Positions 45,444 to 56,305 of a stretch of DNA of 64,000 nt are shown here, one piece after another. A model generated the notes under the pieces. It was given only the letters and a program-made list of their open reading frames with translations, did no database searches and was not told the origin of the DNA. A program made the translations under genes and the position numbers. Where the stretch lies: contig JAMKCH010019817.1 of assembly GCA_023653785.1 (NCBI GenBank), positions 1-64,000 of the forward strand, given 5' to 3'. This stretch comes from Ophioderma brevispina (Eukaryota; Echinodermata; Ophiuroidea; Amphilepidida; Ophiodermatidae). Position 1 is the first letter of the stretch. Every line of letters starts with the position of its first letter.

Positions 45444-47356
45444 TTATTTTGTTGCATATTTTTACCATAAATGAGCTCAATCTATGCAAATAATCCATTG
45501 TTAAACTTTGCATGGATTTTCTGATGAACACTTGAAAAAGTCAACCAAACTAGATAATAAATAATTGAATGTGTGCAGATCAGGAATATTACATATTGGA
45601 TAAGGGCAATAATAATGAGATTGTACGGACCGGTGTCTTATAGTAAATCCTATTACAGGACAATCCATCGCCCACACTCTCGAAATTTGGAGAAATTGAC
45701 ATAAATGAATAAACATCAAACCATTGGCATTAAAACGAATAAATGGCAGTATTACATAAAAACCTGTCACCGAGTGTATCCAATGAAGTCAACCAGTTGG
45801 CAACAATATATTTTTTTGCAATCGTGATTATTGCATTGCCTACCAGGGGAACGGCCCCAAGGTCTCCTTATGTTAGGCTCTGATTTTTGTCTTGTGGAGC
45901 CATTTGAAATCAAAAGGTTGAAAGTCCTCAGATATCTTGAGAACTAGAAAGGGGATTATAAAAGCGATGGACCATCAGCAGACCAGAGCCCACTATGAAG
46001 CTAGTAAAATCTCAATTACATTGGCACAGTTCAGTACATTCATTCACAAGTGGTATTTAGAAAATACACCCCCTGGTTTTGGTTATGATATAATGATACC
46101 CAGATAACACAAAGGTCAGGTCATGCATTCAATGTATGTACAAGTACACCCCACTGAATTGTGTCATTGGTGGATGAGCATATTGTAACTCATCGGTCTT
46201 GTCCACGCACTTCTAAGGATGGCCAACGAGAGTTTCACATAGCAGGCTGTACCTAAAATTCAAAAGTACTGAATTTGCCTAATGCTAAAGCTTTCCATCA
46301 AGATATCCTTATATAAAAAGGTTAAGCTATACTCATTCATCTGGGATATGGGAAACCGTACCATTCTTGCGGAGGTTAAAATTCAATTGAGGCGCAGGGA
46401 CTTTGTTAATCATGTTATTGTGAGGAATGTTAAAGGTCCCAGGAAATGAGATGACTCAACCTAGTCCAAATCTTGCGGGGCATTGCCATTCCAATAAACA
46501 GGGCCACAAAAAGGAATACATACCAGTGACATCATTAGTGAAACTATTGATTTACGTCAGTGCCATGAATAGATGTTTCACACCAGTCACTGGAATTTTA
46601 TTATTACTCTCTGAAACAATCAATAGTTTACTAAATGATGTCATCACCACCAAAATATTGAATGTTTTCGTCCCCCTGTAGCTTGAAATCAAACCACATC
46701 AATTATACTTTGCATTTTTGGGACCCTTTAAGCCTGGAAATACACTATTGTACGCTTACATACATGAATGAAATTGTATTTAGTGGCAGTGAGTGAGTTA
46801 TATGACCCAGAGTGTCTCCAAGAAATTCCGGTTTTGCACGTGCATTTGAATTTCTTTAATTTTCCCTCTCAGACTAAATTGAGAAGTCCAAAACTCCAGG
46901 GGGACGAACGATCAACGCGAATCGACTATAAAATTTTATTTGGTTTAAAAATGGTGGAATTTATAATTTCGTATGTGAGAGGACGGAAATACTGAAAACA
47001 AAATTGATTATTTTGAAAAAATTTTCATGACCCTGACTTGAAGTCGCGCAACTACATTTTGGCATGTTTTAAATATGGTCACAAAACTCCTACTAATTGT
47101 CACACATGATTTGCACAGGCCTTGGAGTAAAAGATGTTGGTTTACTTAAAAAACTACAGCAAATTGACCAAATAATATAAATATCTCGTACTTTTTGAAA
47201 TAGATGTACTGTTTATATTTTTTTTCATTTGATTCACCCCGTCTAAGAGAGTGACGTTAGGTCGAAATATAAAAGCAACTTTCTACGCATACAAAAAGAT
47301 AGAATTCACTTCAAGGTACGTGATAAAATATGCACACCTTTTTGTTCCCTTTGCAG
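45444..47356. other. Intron sequence with one MITE
   Basis: Nothing coding recognised. The MITE at 46,430-46,731 is listed separately. Confidence 0.45.
46430..46731. mobile_element. MITE with TTAA ends
   Basis: TTAAAGGTCCCA at the left, TGGGACCCTTTAA at the right. 302 bp, no ORF. The TTAAAGGTCCC end resembles that of the GGGCCAT family. Confidence 0.6.
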
Positions 47357-47927
47357 TCGAATGTGGCGAATCAATTATGATTCCACTAGGTTCCTCGATG
47401 AATCTTAGTTCTCCGCTTTACCCTGACAAATATACACTCATATATCTGCGAATGGACGAATTACTGTCGAGGAAGGCTACAGAGTGCTGATGAATTTCTG
47501 GACTTTGGACGTTGAACAGGGTTTTGACTTTTTAGTACACTGTAAAAAAAAATACGGTAAATTTTACAGTAAAATACTGGCGCAATTCTGCCAACAAATT
47601 CCCGTAAAACTTTACGTATACGTAAAACATTAAGTAATCAAACGCTTAAAAAATATATATTTGGTTGAGTTATTACAGCGATGTGACTGTGTGGGCGAAT
47701 ACCAAAGCACTGAGGAAACACCCTAAAATTAGTAGGCCGATTACAATTTGTACATTGCATATACTGTAAACTTTCCGTTTGTGTACCAATTTATTAATCA
47801 AACTGTAAACTATACAGTAATTTGAATGAAAACTGTAAAAGCTCTATTTTCGGGGTTTGTTGGCAGAATTGCTGACAGTTTTTCTGTAAAATTTTACCGT
47901 AGTTTTTACCCTGTATATTTCGGATAC
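47357..47927 (+). CDS. CUB module, first half, interrupted by a MITE
   Basis: Acceptor CCCTTTGCAG, phase 1. It reads VECGESIMIPLGSSMNLSSP and LYPDKYT. A shift gives ICEWT, and a further shift VEEGYRVLMNFWTLDVEQGF and DFLV. This is the N-terminal half of a CUB domain: CG....G...SP.YP..Y, the C.W pair and the G..V.L.F..F.LE core. Coding is then broken at 47,537 by a MITE flanked by TA on each side. After it FRI follows and a possible donor C|GTATGG at 47,928. Removing the MITE and one TA keeps the frame (DFLVFRI). At least two additional indels are needed. Confidence 0.72.
47538..47913. mobile_element. CACTGTAAAA MITE inside the CUB exon
   Basis: CACTGTAAAAAAAAATACGG at the left, CCGTAGTTTTTACCCTG at the right, with ATTTTACAG-type palindromes throughout and a shared GGCAGAATTGC/GCAATTCTGCC pair. 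TA borders both ends, consistent with a TA target duplication. Confidence 0.8.
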
Positions 47928-48151
47928 GTATGGTATAATTGAGAATCCATAGTAGTGTATAATGATGTTGTTACTCATTTAAATTTCGAATAAGTCTTCC
48001 TTTAGATTTTTGTCATTATAGGCCTGGAAATTGGACATCAAATTACAGTATTTCCTGTATCCAAATTACAGCCAAAGACTGTCATTTTTAAAGCTTTTTT
48101 ACAGTATTTTCCTGTAAATTGCACTGGATTGTTTCCGTGTATTAATGATAC

Positions 48152-48276
48152 TCTATTTCCGGCACTGAAACCCCTGATAAAACGATACATCCACTAGCGA
48201 AACCTGGATCTAATGTGACCACTGAGGGCGCGACGGAAAGGGTTTTTGTTGAAGTTGTCCGCTATAGGAGTGTCAG
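48152..48276 (+). CDS. Possible CUB module, second half
   Basis: An open frame reads GTETPDKTIHPLAKPGSNVT, then TEGATERVFVEVVRYRSVR, followed by CAG|GTTTGT as a possible donor. Compared with CUB domains, this fits the DG......PL......GS....... (V)F(V).F.SD.S segment. No AG acceptor is visible immediately upstream, so the left limit is approximate. Confidence 0.38.
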
Positions 48277-51224
48277 GTTTGTTGAACGTCACTTGTTTTT
48301 GACATTAATGCTTGACGCAATGTTCAAGTCTTTTATATAATGTAAAATGAACTGATTGTTAAACTTTTTTTTAAAGATTTGATACTATTTGCTTTACCAG
48401 GGGTCGTTTTCACTAACATTTAGTGCGTGTAAGTCTCAAAATCATTGTAGTTAGTACCCATTAGTAAAGTCAATTCTCAAAATGATTTGCGTTTATAACC
48501 TTTCATAAATCATAGAGAATTCATACAGGGCCCGTTTGTAATTTTACGGGACGAGTAAAAAAAGGGTTTCTTAACTTACGAAATGTCACATGAACATTAT
48601 GACGCTTCAAATTGTAAGGCAATGAACCCAGAACTAGATAGGTTTTTCACGGTGTTTCTTTCCTACTGGTCAATTACATGATAATTCAAGGTCATAGTTT
48701 CTCACGCGTCTATTTGTTCTCTCTTTCAATGCTTAAATCAGTATCTTCCATTATCCCGTGGCCTAAATCTTATTTGAGGATTTAGTGCTGCAGCAAGAGC
48801 CAGAAAAAACCACTCTATTTTAGAGTAACCGGGACTGAATTTGAACAAAGTGCATCATATATCAAAATGACGCTTGAAATCTAAGGAATCCGAAACTGAA
48901 TGATACAAAAAATATACACGTGTACAAGCTTGAGTTATGAGGGGGGGGAAGGACCCCCTAGGAAAATCACAATACAATGACATTTAAACACTGTATGCTT
49001 CTACTCACGCAAGTCTAGTAAACTTCCAATGCTTGCGTGTTACAAGATGTTTTTGCTTTGGATATCCACCTAGATCATAATTATGTAGTTAGCACCATTT
49101 GTATTAGACTTCATATATTTAATTAATCTAAGTAAATGGAGTTATCACCGGGGGTCTGGGGTTGTTGGGTGTGGGGTTTTTTAAATTAATATATTGGTAA
49201 ATCCACCAAAATTTAGATAATACCATATATCCATGGTGCTGGGCTACGCTTCGGATTTCTCTACCGGATTAAAAGCGTATTTTTCTATATGTTACAGTGG
49301 TCTCACATTAATCCAATTTATCACGCAATAACAATGCACAAATTTAGACGCTAGAACTAATGAATCCATTACCTGTGGGGGAGGGGGGGGGGGGGTTAGA
49401 CCGGGGGGGGTAGAGTAGGCATCAAAGTTTGATTATTGGAGTGAAAACTGTATATACTTCAAAGTGTAAAGTTTTGATAGGAGTAACTAAATCATCATAT
49501 CAATGTTAGATTAGTTGTAATGTAATAACATTTTCTCTCATATTTGTTAATACGTGCAGTAGTAGTTAACAGGCCGGGGTGGGGGGATGTTGCCACCCAG
49601 CGTCTTTGACCGGGCAAGAGATTGCCTCAAAAAGAAAGAATCTGCCTCAACAATCGGGAAGCGACATTGCTCCTTCTGACAAGTGACCCTGTTTAATACG
49701 CCCCTACTTATGTGCACGGTGGGGGTTGTTTTTTTCTTCCTAGGTTTTCATTAGTTTAAAAAGATTGGTGCTTAAATCTAGTAACATAAGTAATAACCCG
49801 AACTCATTAATACTGAACTTGGCCTTGTCGTATGCCCCCTCAACGTTGTTCTCCTTGGGGACCCACCTTAGGATACGAACGTTGAGTGAAAACACCTACA
49901 CTGAGTGTTAATTGCTTTGTCCTTTTAGCCAAAAAATACCCAAAAAACAAGGACAATACACAAAGAAAAAAACAAAAAAGCAAAAAAAAAAGAATCCATT
50001 ATTACATGAACTAACGCAAGTAATATACTATATGCCAAGGGGTTGTACGCTTCAATATGAACGTCAACAGAAGTAAACCTATGGGGAATTGAAGTTGGTA
50101 CTTTTGGCACCATGAATAGAAGATATACTTACTGACCCCCCCCCCCCTCCCCCGCACTAGGTCAGGTGTGTTTAAAACAGTTTAACAAAGAGTAAAGCAT
50201 ATGGCTAAGCATTATGTGAAAGAGTTTGAAAAGTTATAAAAACAACGTAGGCTCATTTTCTGCTGGACGGGTTCTTAGTGGAAAAGGGGGGGTACGGGAA
50301 TTACGGTATTTAAGCCGTTTTGAACGGTCCCTTTTCTTAAAAAATTGGTATAAGAAAGGGAAAGGGATGCATTCCATTCAGTATATTTTTTACAGTTGTC
50401 AATTAGGCAGGAAGAATGCTTACAAACCACAAAAACTGTGAAAGTTAGTGATGCCAGAATGGCTCAAACATTTGAACAGTTAGAATCTCTCCTTCTGGGG
50501 ATTCGCCCCCAAACCTCCACCAAAGCAGGGTACACTGTTAGAAATTTCCGTAATTAAGAAAACAGATTTTCCGTAAATTGACGAATATATTCCTCTTCTC
50601 TAGATAATCTTTTTTAACACTCGTCCTAAAAGTGGGTTGGTACCACCCCCTCCCCGTGAACTTTCCGCCAAGTTAAAATGCCAAAAGCTTTGTAAAAAAA
50701 AAAAATCTGGGTAATTTTTTTTTAAATAATGTGAAATTGTGTTTTAAGGGAAAAAAAGTGAAGGCTACTATATATCCGGAGGTTGTTAGTTAACGTATGC
50801 GCCACAGCAAAAGGGTAAGGAGGGGTGGTTGCCATCCAAAATATTTGAAGGACATTTTTTAAAAATATATGCACAGTATGGGCTCTCAAACTCTGTTTTT
50901 TGGTCAATACTAGTCAATTGCCATTTAGAGCTGCAAACCGCATGAAAATTCGATATTCCAACCTTTTTTCGCCAAAAAAAATTGGATTTTCCGCCTATTT
51001 TTGATTGGGACTTTATGAAGTCATTGTACGCCATACTAGGTAGTTGGTACTTATTTTTGGTAGCAATGGGAAAGTGAAGAGGACTGTACTTGAAATAAAA
51101 GCATTGGATTGTTTATAACGAACTCCCGCGGGGGGGGGGTGATAACCTCCCCCCGGGCCCCGTAAACCATGTTTATAAAAAGGCTTGGTAAGACGAGGGT
51201 TCACAACCTAACCATAGAAACAAA
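48277..51224. other. Intron sequence; short MITE copy inside
   Basis: AT-rich with G-runs at about 49,380-49,410 and C-runs near 50,139-50,155. The frames carry no motif. Confidence 0.45.
50533..50622. mobile_element. CACTGTTAAA-family MITE, 90-bp deletion copy
   Basis: CACTGTTAGAAATTTCCGTA at the left, TTTTTTAACACTCG at the right, with AGATTTTCCGTAAATTGACG between. An internally deleted copy of 43,105-43,466. Confidence 0.7.
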
Positions 51225-52265
51225 GAGGATTGCGTTCTATGGTATCTACATTTACTTAATTAATAATTTCTCAGAATAAAGCGTACACCGAAGGCCTATT
51301 TTACCCTTTTCACTAGAAGAGAGAGGCGCCTCAGGCCTATAACTGTCCTGAACTACCCATTCTTAGCTAAGATGATTGTAAACCACGGTCTATAGATTAC
51401 GGAACTAATATTTCTTAGCCTAAATAATTCCGTTTGCAGGCCTAAACTAACTTAATTTCTTAGGTATAAAAGAGGATTGCACTGCAGGGCATAAACACTG
51501 AACTCATCATTTCTTAGCAAGAGGGTGGGCGCCGGTTATAAATTTACGGAAATTAATAATTGTACTTAGCTAAAAGGTGTGCCGCAGGCCTATACATTTT
51601 CACGGAACGTATTTCTTCGGTAAAAGGATTGCGTTGTAGGCCTATTATTTACTGAATTAAGATTTCTATTATAGTGTTGGGCGCTGCGCCGCAGGCCTAT
51701 CAATTTACAGAAATATAATTTCTCAAATAGAAAAGGACGCCACAGGGCTTATAATTTATTGATGGAAGTACGTACTAATAATAAAATTTATAGGTCGTAG
51801 GCCTATTAATTTACTGAAACCAATCATTTCTTAGCCAAGAGGGTTGCGTCGTAGGTCAATAAATGACTTAACTAGTCATTTCATAACTGGTTGCGCAGCA
51901 GTCCTATAATATACGTGACTAAGTAAAAACAACAAAAGAAGGCCCTTGAAAGAAGGCAGGATGAAGAAATGAGGGAAATTATGGGTAACATATTTCTTTA
52001 GATATGAAGATTGCGCCGGAAGGCCTATAAATTTATAAACTAATCATTTTATAGGATAATAAGATGTCACCGCAGGCCTTTGAATTATGTGATGGCTATA
52101 ATATAACTGTGAACTATAATTCTGCAGGGGCGAAGAGGATTTGACACCACAGGCCATTATTTATTGACTATAAGACCCTGAAAGAGGTTAGACTTGAAGA
52201 ATAAGGGAAATTATGAGGTAAACATTCTTATATAGAAGTTGCGCCTAGGCCTATATAAATTTGGG
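51225..52265. repeat. Degenerate ~60-bp minisatellite, ~1 kb
   Basis: Some fifteen diverged copies of a unit with GCAGGCCTATAAATTTACTG, then TCATTTCTTAGC and AAGAGGATTGCG. A longer spacer (AAGAAGGCCCTTGAAAGAAGG ... GGGAAATTATG in one copy) recurs at about 51,945 and 52,175, suggesting a higher-order repeat. No coding. Confidence 0.82.
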
Positions 52266-54164
52266 CAACGGTTACACCATAAAGTTCACCCCCCCGCTCA
52301 TTGTATTAGGGTTGGGAGAAAGTCCAGTTATCTAACACTAACCCTAACCCTTAACCAGTGGCGCAACCAGACATTTGAAAATGGAGAGGGGCCAGAAGGG
52401 GTGCCAAGGCGATTGTGAGGGGGCGAATTTGTGTCCTACTCCTAGGCACGCTACAAACAGTCACTTCATTTGGGGTGGCAGGGGTTTCTGAGCAGAGGGC
52501 GCCCCCCTTGCTGTTAAAAACAACTGTCCTTACCCTAAGATGATTTAAAAATTAGAGTAAACTATGAGGGTCGACAACCGTGGACCGTCATCACTTGACA
52601 TGATGTCCGCAGATGTATCACACCACCCATCCCCCCCCCCACACACACACACAAACATACACACACACCCATACACACACACAAATACACCAAAGGCTCC
52701 TTAATTGATATTCCTTGATACTAGTGAAACCACTGTGTTTCTGACAGCCCAATCGCAAACAGCATTGGGGTGGGTATAAGATTGGGGTGGGGCGGGGAAA
52801 GAAGGCTATTATCAAAATTTATAGAAGGTTCTGTCGGTTGTCAAAATTGTGGTCAAAAAATATTATTAGTTGGACCAACTCCCAGATTTGTGATAAATGT
52901 ATCAACATGTTAGTCGTGTGGTTATTCAAAATTTTCATTGAAAATAGGGGGATAAACGTTGACCCCCCCCATAACTTAATTTGCTACAGTTTTTAAATTT
53001 TGCATCATGCATTTCCTGGACTCAGGGACACCTATAGCTACAATTGCTACTATGACAACCTTTGGTAAATTAGTCACCACCTATCGAAAAAAAATTGGGC
53101 CTCTGTTTCTGCCAGCACTAATTATACCTCTTAAGGTTATACCCCTACTGTAAGAATTTCTACCCATCATAAGAGATCAAAAATTGCCAATAACAATTTT
53201 AAATGCTGACAAATAGAAGAAAAAAAAAACAGGCACCAGTTGAATGGATGACATTTTATTCATTTTGAAGAAAATGTGAAAATTTAGGAATGACATACCC
53301 CCCCCCACTAGTTTGAAAGGTTTATTATTTACAGGAGGTGAGTCAAAAGATTTACAAGCATTTTGTTTGAATTTTTCTTATTACAGCATTAAAAAATCTA
53401 CCAAAGATACGGAGAGTACCATATATAAAGCTAGATTATTTCACCTACTACAGAAATTTTGAATTTGTTTTTGAACCTTTGCATTGCCGAAAGTTATGCT
53501 TAACTTAAAGTCAAGATAGGTACCCGTTTGCAATCGTCCACGGAATCACTGTTGTGGAATTGGTCAAAGAGACTTGGATGAGGTCTACACCAAGACATCA
53601 TTGACATTTTGCCTGCTTTGTACCGTTGGTAAACCTCATGAATGTAATTTGTAAAACATGTTAAATATTTCATTAATCTGAAATCAATAACAAATTATGG
53701 AATCTTACAATCAAATTTTCGAGCCATACCCTCCAATAAATGTTCGAATTGATCAAATATCATTTTCGCGGTGGAAACTGAATCCAAATATGTAGGCAAC
53801 CCTGTACAATACAGCCGGCTGACGCACATTTCCACCGACTCCTTCATAACCTGATTGGTGGGGGGCTACTTTGGGGAATCAATATTTGAACATTACACAC
53901 ATTCAATATCCATCTGTCTTTCCTTTTGCATCTCATTCCTTTCTTCTACCTTCCCTCTCTTTTCATCCATTTACAGCTGTACGCCTGTTCGTAAGTGTTG
54001 TAGCCAGGATAATTAAATGACGTCAGGTTCCGAGAATCATCTAGGCTTAAAGTAATGTCTTCCTCTCCACAGAAACCATCTGTAAATGAAATTGAGAGGA
54101 TTCAAAACATACTATAAATACCTACGTTTAAAGTTCCTGCTTCATTTACGGATTGCTTTATAGG
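52266..54164. other. Intron sequence with (CA)n
   Basis: A CACACA-rich microsatellite at 52,632-52,690 and a C-run at 53,299-53,306. A short AG...GT-bounded stretch (53,977-53,991) is too small to call an exon. Confidence 0.45.
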
Positions 54165-54372
54165 ACCATTCTTCGGGAAGTCACACACGTGACCGAACTT
54201 TATTTGCCCTCCATGACAAAACAACCAATCTAGCAAAAGTGGAAACATTATTTTTGGTTAAGTTTGGACAAAACCTAACCAAAATAATGTTTCCACTTTT
54301 GCTCGATTGGTTGTTTTTTTCACAGGGTACAAATAAAGTTTGGTCACGTGTGTGTCTTCCCGAAGAATGACC
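54165..54372. repeat. Near-perfect ~205-bp hairpin
   Basis: The left arm (CATTCTTCGGGAAGTCACAC ... AACAACCAATC ... AAAGTGGAAACATTATTTTT) pairs with the right arm (AATAATGTTTCCACTTTTGC ... GATTGGTTGTT ... CACGTGTGTGTCTTCCCGAA). The arms are about 97 bp with few mismatches and a loop of roughly 10 bp. It may be a foldback MITE. Confidence 0.9.
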
Positions 54373-54623
54373 CATTGCAGCGAGTATAGTAATCAGTGGC
54401 GCTTGTTCAGGAATTTCTTTCGGTTTGGGGGCGATTACAAACTTTACAATAATAAATTGCTTCTTGTTGAATATCAATCTGATCTTGATACGCTGATCAC
54501 CAATAACCTAAGCTATAGCTGCATATTATATATTAATCAGATGCTTCGCAAAACCAAAAGTATCTAGCAAAGGCCATGTTTATCAAAGCGTTTTCTTTAT
54601 ATTTTGTGTAAAGAATTCTTCAG

Positions 54624-54737
54624 ACGGTGACGAGTGCGTAAGCCAGCCCTGTCAAAATGGCGGCATGTGCATTGACAACGAAAACGGATTTACTTGTAAA
54701 TGCAGAAAAGGTTTTGCTGGAAAAACATGTCAATCTG
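54624..54737 (+). CDS. EGF module exon
   Basis: Acceptor TTCTTCAG, donor G|GTAAGA, 114 bp, phase 1 at both ends and unbroken. It reads [20 protein letters not shown], then [17 protein letters not shown]. All six EGF cysteines are present with standard spacing, and a D.DEC-like start, N and aromatic F hint at a calcium-binding type, though the first Asp-x-Asn/Asp is only partly visible (DGDEC). Extracellular adhesion/spacer module. A (GA)n tract and a LINE 3' end lie directly downstream in the intron. Confidence 0.95.
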
Positions 54738-54786
54738 GTAAGAGACGACTATTTATATTTAGTGATCAAATAAGGTAGGATAGCGT

Positions 54787-54820
54787 GGAGAGAGAGAGAG
54801 GGGAGAGAGGGGAGAGAGAT
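54787..54820. repeat. (GA)n microsatellite
   Basis: GAGAGAGAGAGGGGAGAGAG-type run at the start of the intron after the EGF exon. Confidence 0.9.
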
Positions 54821-54835
54821 AAAGCAGGCCTGGTA

Positions 54836-55634
54836 TTTGCTTCGCCACAAAAATTAAGAACTCTGCTTATAATATTCAGTTGAAGCTTGGTGATGTCCTT
54901 ATTTCTGCATCATCTTATGTTAAGAACTTGGGCGTCATGTTTAATTCCATGTTAAGTAAGTATGTCTGATCAATAGCATTTGTAAGAGTGTTAACTTCCA
55001 CATTCGTAATTTGTGGCGTATTCGGAGGTTTATTACTCAGGACGCCTGTCAGGCTGTCACCATGCAGTAAGAGCATTGGTCTTGTCTTGCATAGATTATG
55101 CCAATTCATTATTATTCCTGTGTACATTACACTGGCTGCCTGTAAAAGAAAGGACTATATACAAACTTACGTTATATGTTTTTAAATCAGTGCACGGTGA
55201 AGCCCCGAGCTATCTGAATGATTTCTTTACTTTGTACAATATGCCTACATTTCAAAGCAATGTTGATCAACCGCGACGTCGACTCCGCTCCTCCATGGAT
55301 ACCACCAGACTTGTGGTCCCTCTCGCGCTCAAAACGTAAGGCTGGTGACAAATCTTCCAAGTCATGGGTCCTAAACTTTGGAACCAGCTCCCGGTTGGTA
55401 TCTGTGAAACGATGTCCGTCGCGGTCTTCAAAGGTGTACTCAAGACTCATTTATTTCCTTAATTGCAACTATTGTTTTTTGGTATATATTGCTGCTTTGT
55501 ATACTGGAGTTTTTCTTCATGATACTCCTGCCTGCATTTCATATACTTGTTCATTTAGTGTATTGTATTGTAAGGCGCTGTGTTCTTCTGTAGAGCGCCA
55601 TATCAAATGCTTTGTAATAATAATAATAATAATA
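54836..55634 (+). mobile_element. LINE 3' end with (TAA)n tail
   Basis: Forward frames give SSYVKNLGVMFNSMLSKYV, HAVRALVLSCIDYANSLLF, LHWLPVKERTIYKLTLYVFK and SVHGEAPSYLNDFFTLYNMP. RLVVPLALKT and the final FKGVLKTHLF follow. This is the post-palm C-terminal part of a CR1/L2-type ORF2. It ends AAGGCGCTGTGTTCTTCTGT and a (TAA)n run, the same 3' end as 17,290-18,060. 5'-truncated. Confidence 0.88.
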
Positions 55635-55924
55635 AACCATGTTGTAAGCGGTGGAGGGGCGAGGCAAAAGGAACACGTTTGCTGATTAAATAAAAGGTAA
55701 CAAATTTAGAGAACTATTTGTCAAGAAAGTCCATTTTTTGGTGATGAGATGTTCAAAAAGGATATTGAAAACAAATCAATGTACGCGCGTTCGGTTTGAC
55801 TGGGAATAGGAGCACAATACAAGCCCAACACGAGGTGACAACAAAAATATGCAGATATTAACATCATTCATCAGTAATAACTTTGGCGAAATATTTTCTT
55901 TAATTATTTTTAAAGCAAAATAAA

Positions 55925-55998
55925 TCTAGCATGGAAACATGTTGAGGCCTTAGTCCAGCAGTGGACTGACAAAAAGGGTGATGATGATGATGATGAAA
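55925..55998 (+). mobile_element. RTE-like LINE 3' tail with (GAT)n
   Basis: GAGGCCTTAGTCCAGCAGTG GACTGACAAAAAGGGTGATG followed by (GAT)n. The GAGGCCTT(C/A)GTCCAGCAGTGGAC ending followed by GATGATGAT is, as far as I know, typical of a widespread RTE-like LINE 3' terminus. Only the extreme 3' end is left. Confidence 0.6.
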
Positions 55999-56193
55999 GC
56001 AAAATATTAACTTCATATCAACAAATGTTGCAAATTTTAAATTAAATGCTCGCTTGTAAAGTAAAAATAATATATTGTGCAAGAATTGTGAAAACTACAT
56101 ACATGCTGTCCATTAAAAATGCAAAGTCATTGACCAAACGCCAACAGCAAACACTATGAATGAAGTTCAATAACATCCAACGTTTTGTTCTAG
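55999..56193. other. Intron before second LDLa exon
   Basis: AT-rich, ending in TTTTGTTCTAG. Nothing else seen. Confidence 0.5.
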
Positions 56194-56305
56194 GTATCTC
56201 TCATTGTGGCCGAAAGTTTCAATGTAGCAATGGACGTTGTACAAAGTTCGAACATATGCGACGGAAAGACGCAAATGTGGCGACATGAGTGACGGAAGAC
56301 GGCTG
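56194..56305 (+). CDS. LDL-receptor class A module exon 2 (frame-broken)
   Basis: Acceptor TTGTTCTAG, phase 1, donor G|GTAAGC. The first frame gives ISHCGRKFQCSNGRCTKFEH. Shifts then yield ICDGK, KCGDMSD and finally the expected E-D-G end if one G is dropped near 56,295. Order and spacing are those of an LDLa repeat: C..(F)QC.NGRC, the CDG and the CGD.SDE calcium-cage residues. At 112 bp it is two bases short of the 114-bp phase-1 module at 39,919, in agreement with indels rather than a different domain. Confidence 0.78.

Noticed and set aside
23303..52340. Telomere-like TTAGGG / CCCTAA motifs near 23,303 and 52,340
   Set aside because: Only two repeat units at each site, so no interstitial telomere can be claimed.
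53977..53991. Tiny AG...GT-bounded exon
   Set aside because: Only about 15 bp, no module frame, so chance splice-like sites are likely.
55900..56082. Poly-His frame on the minus strand
   Set aside because: It is the translation of the (GAT)n tail of a LINE 3' end.
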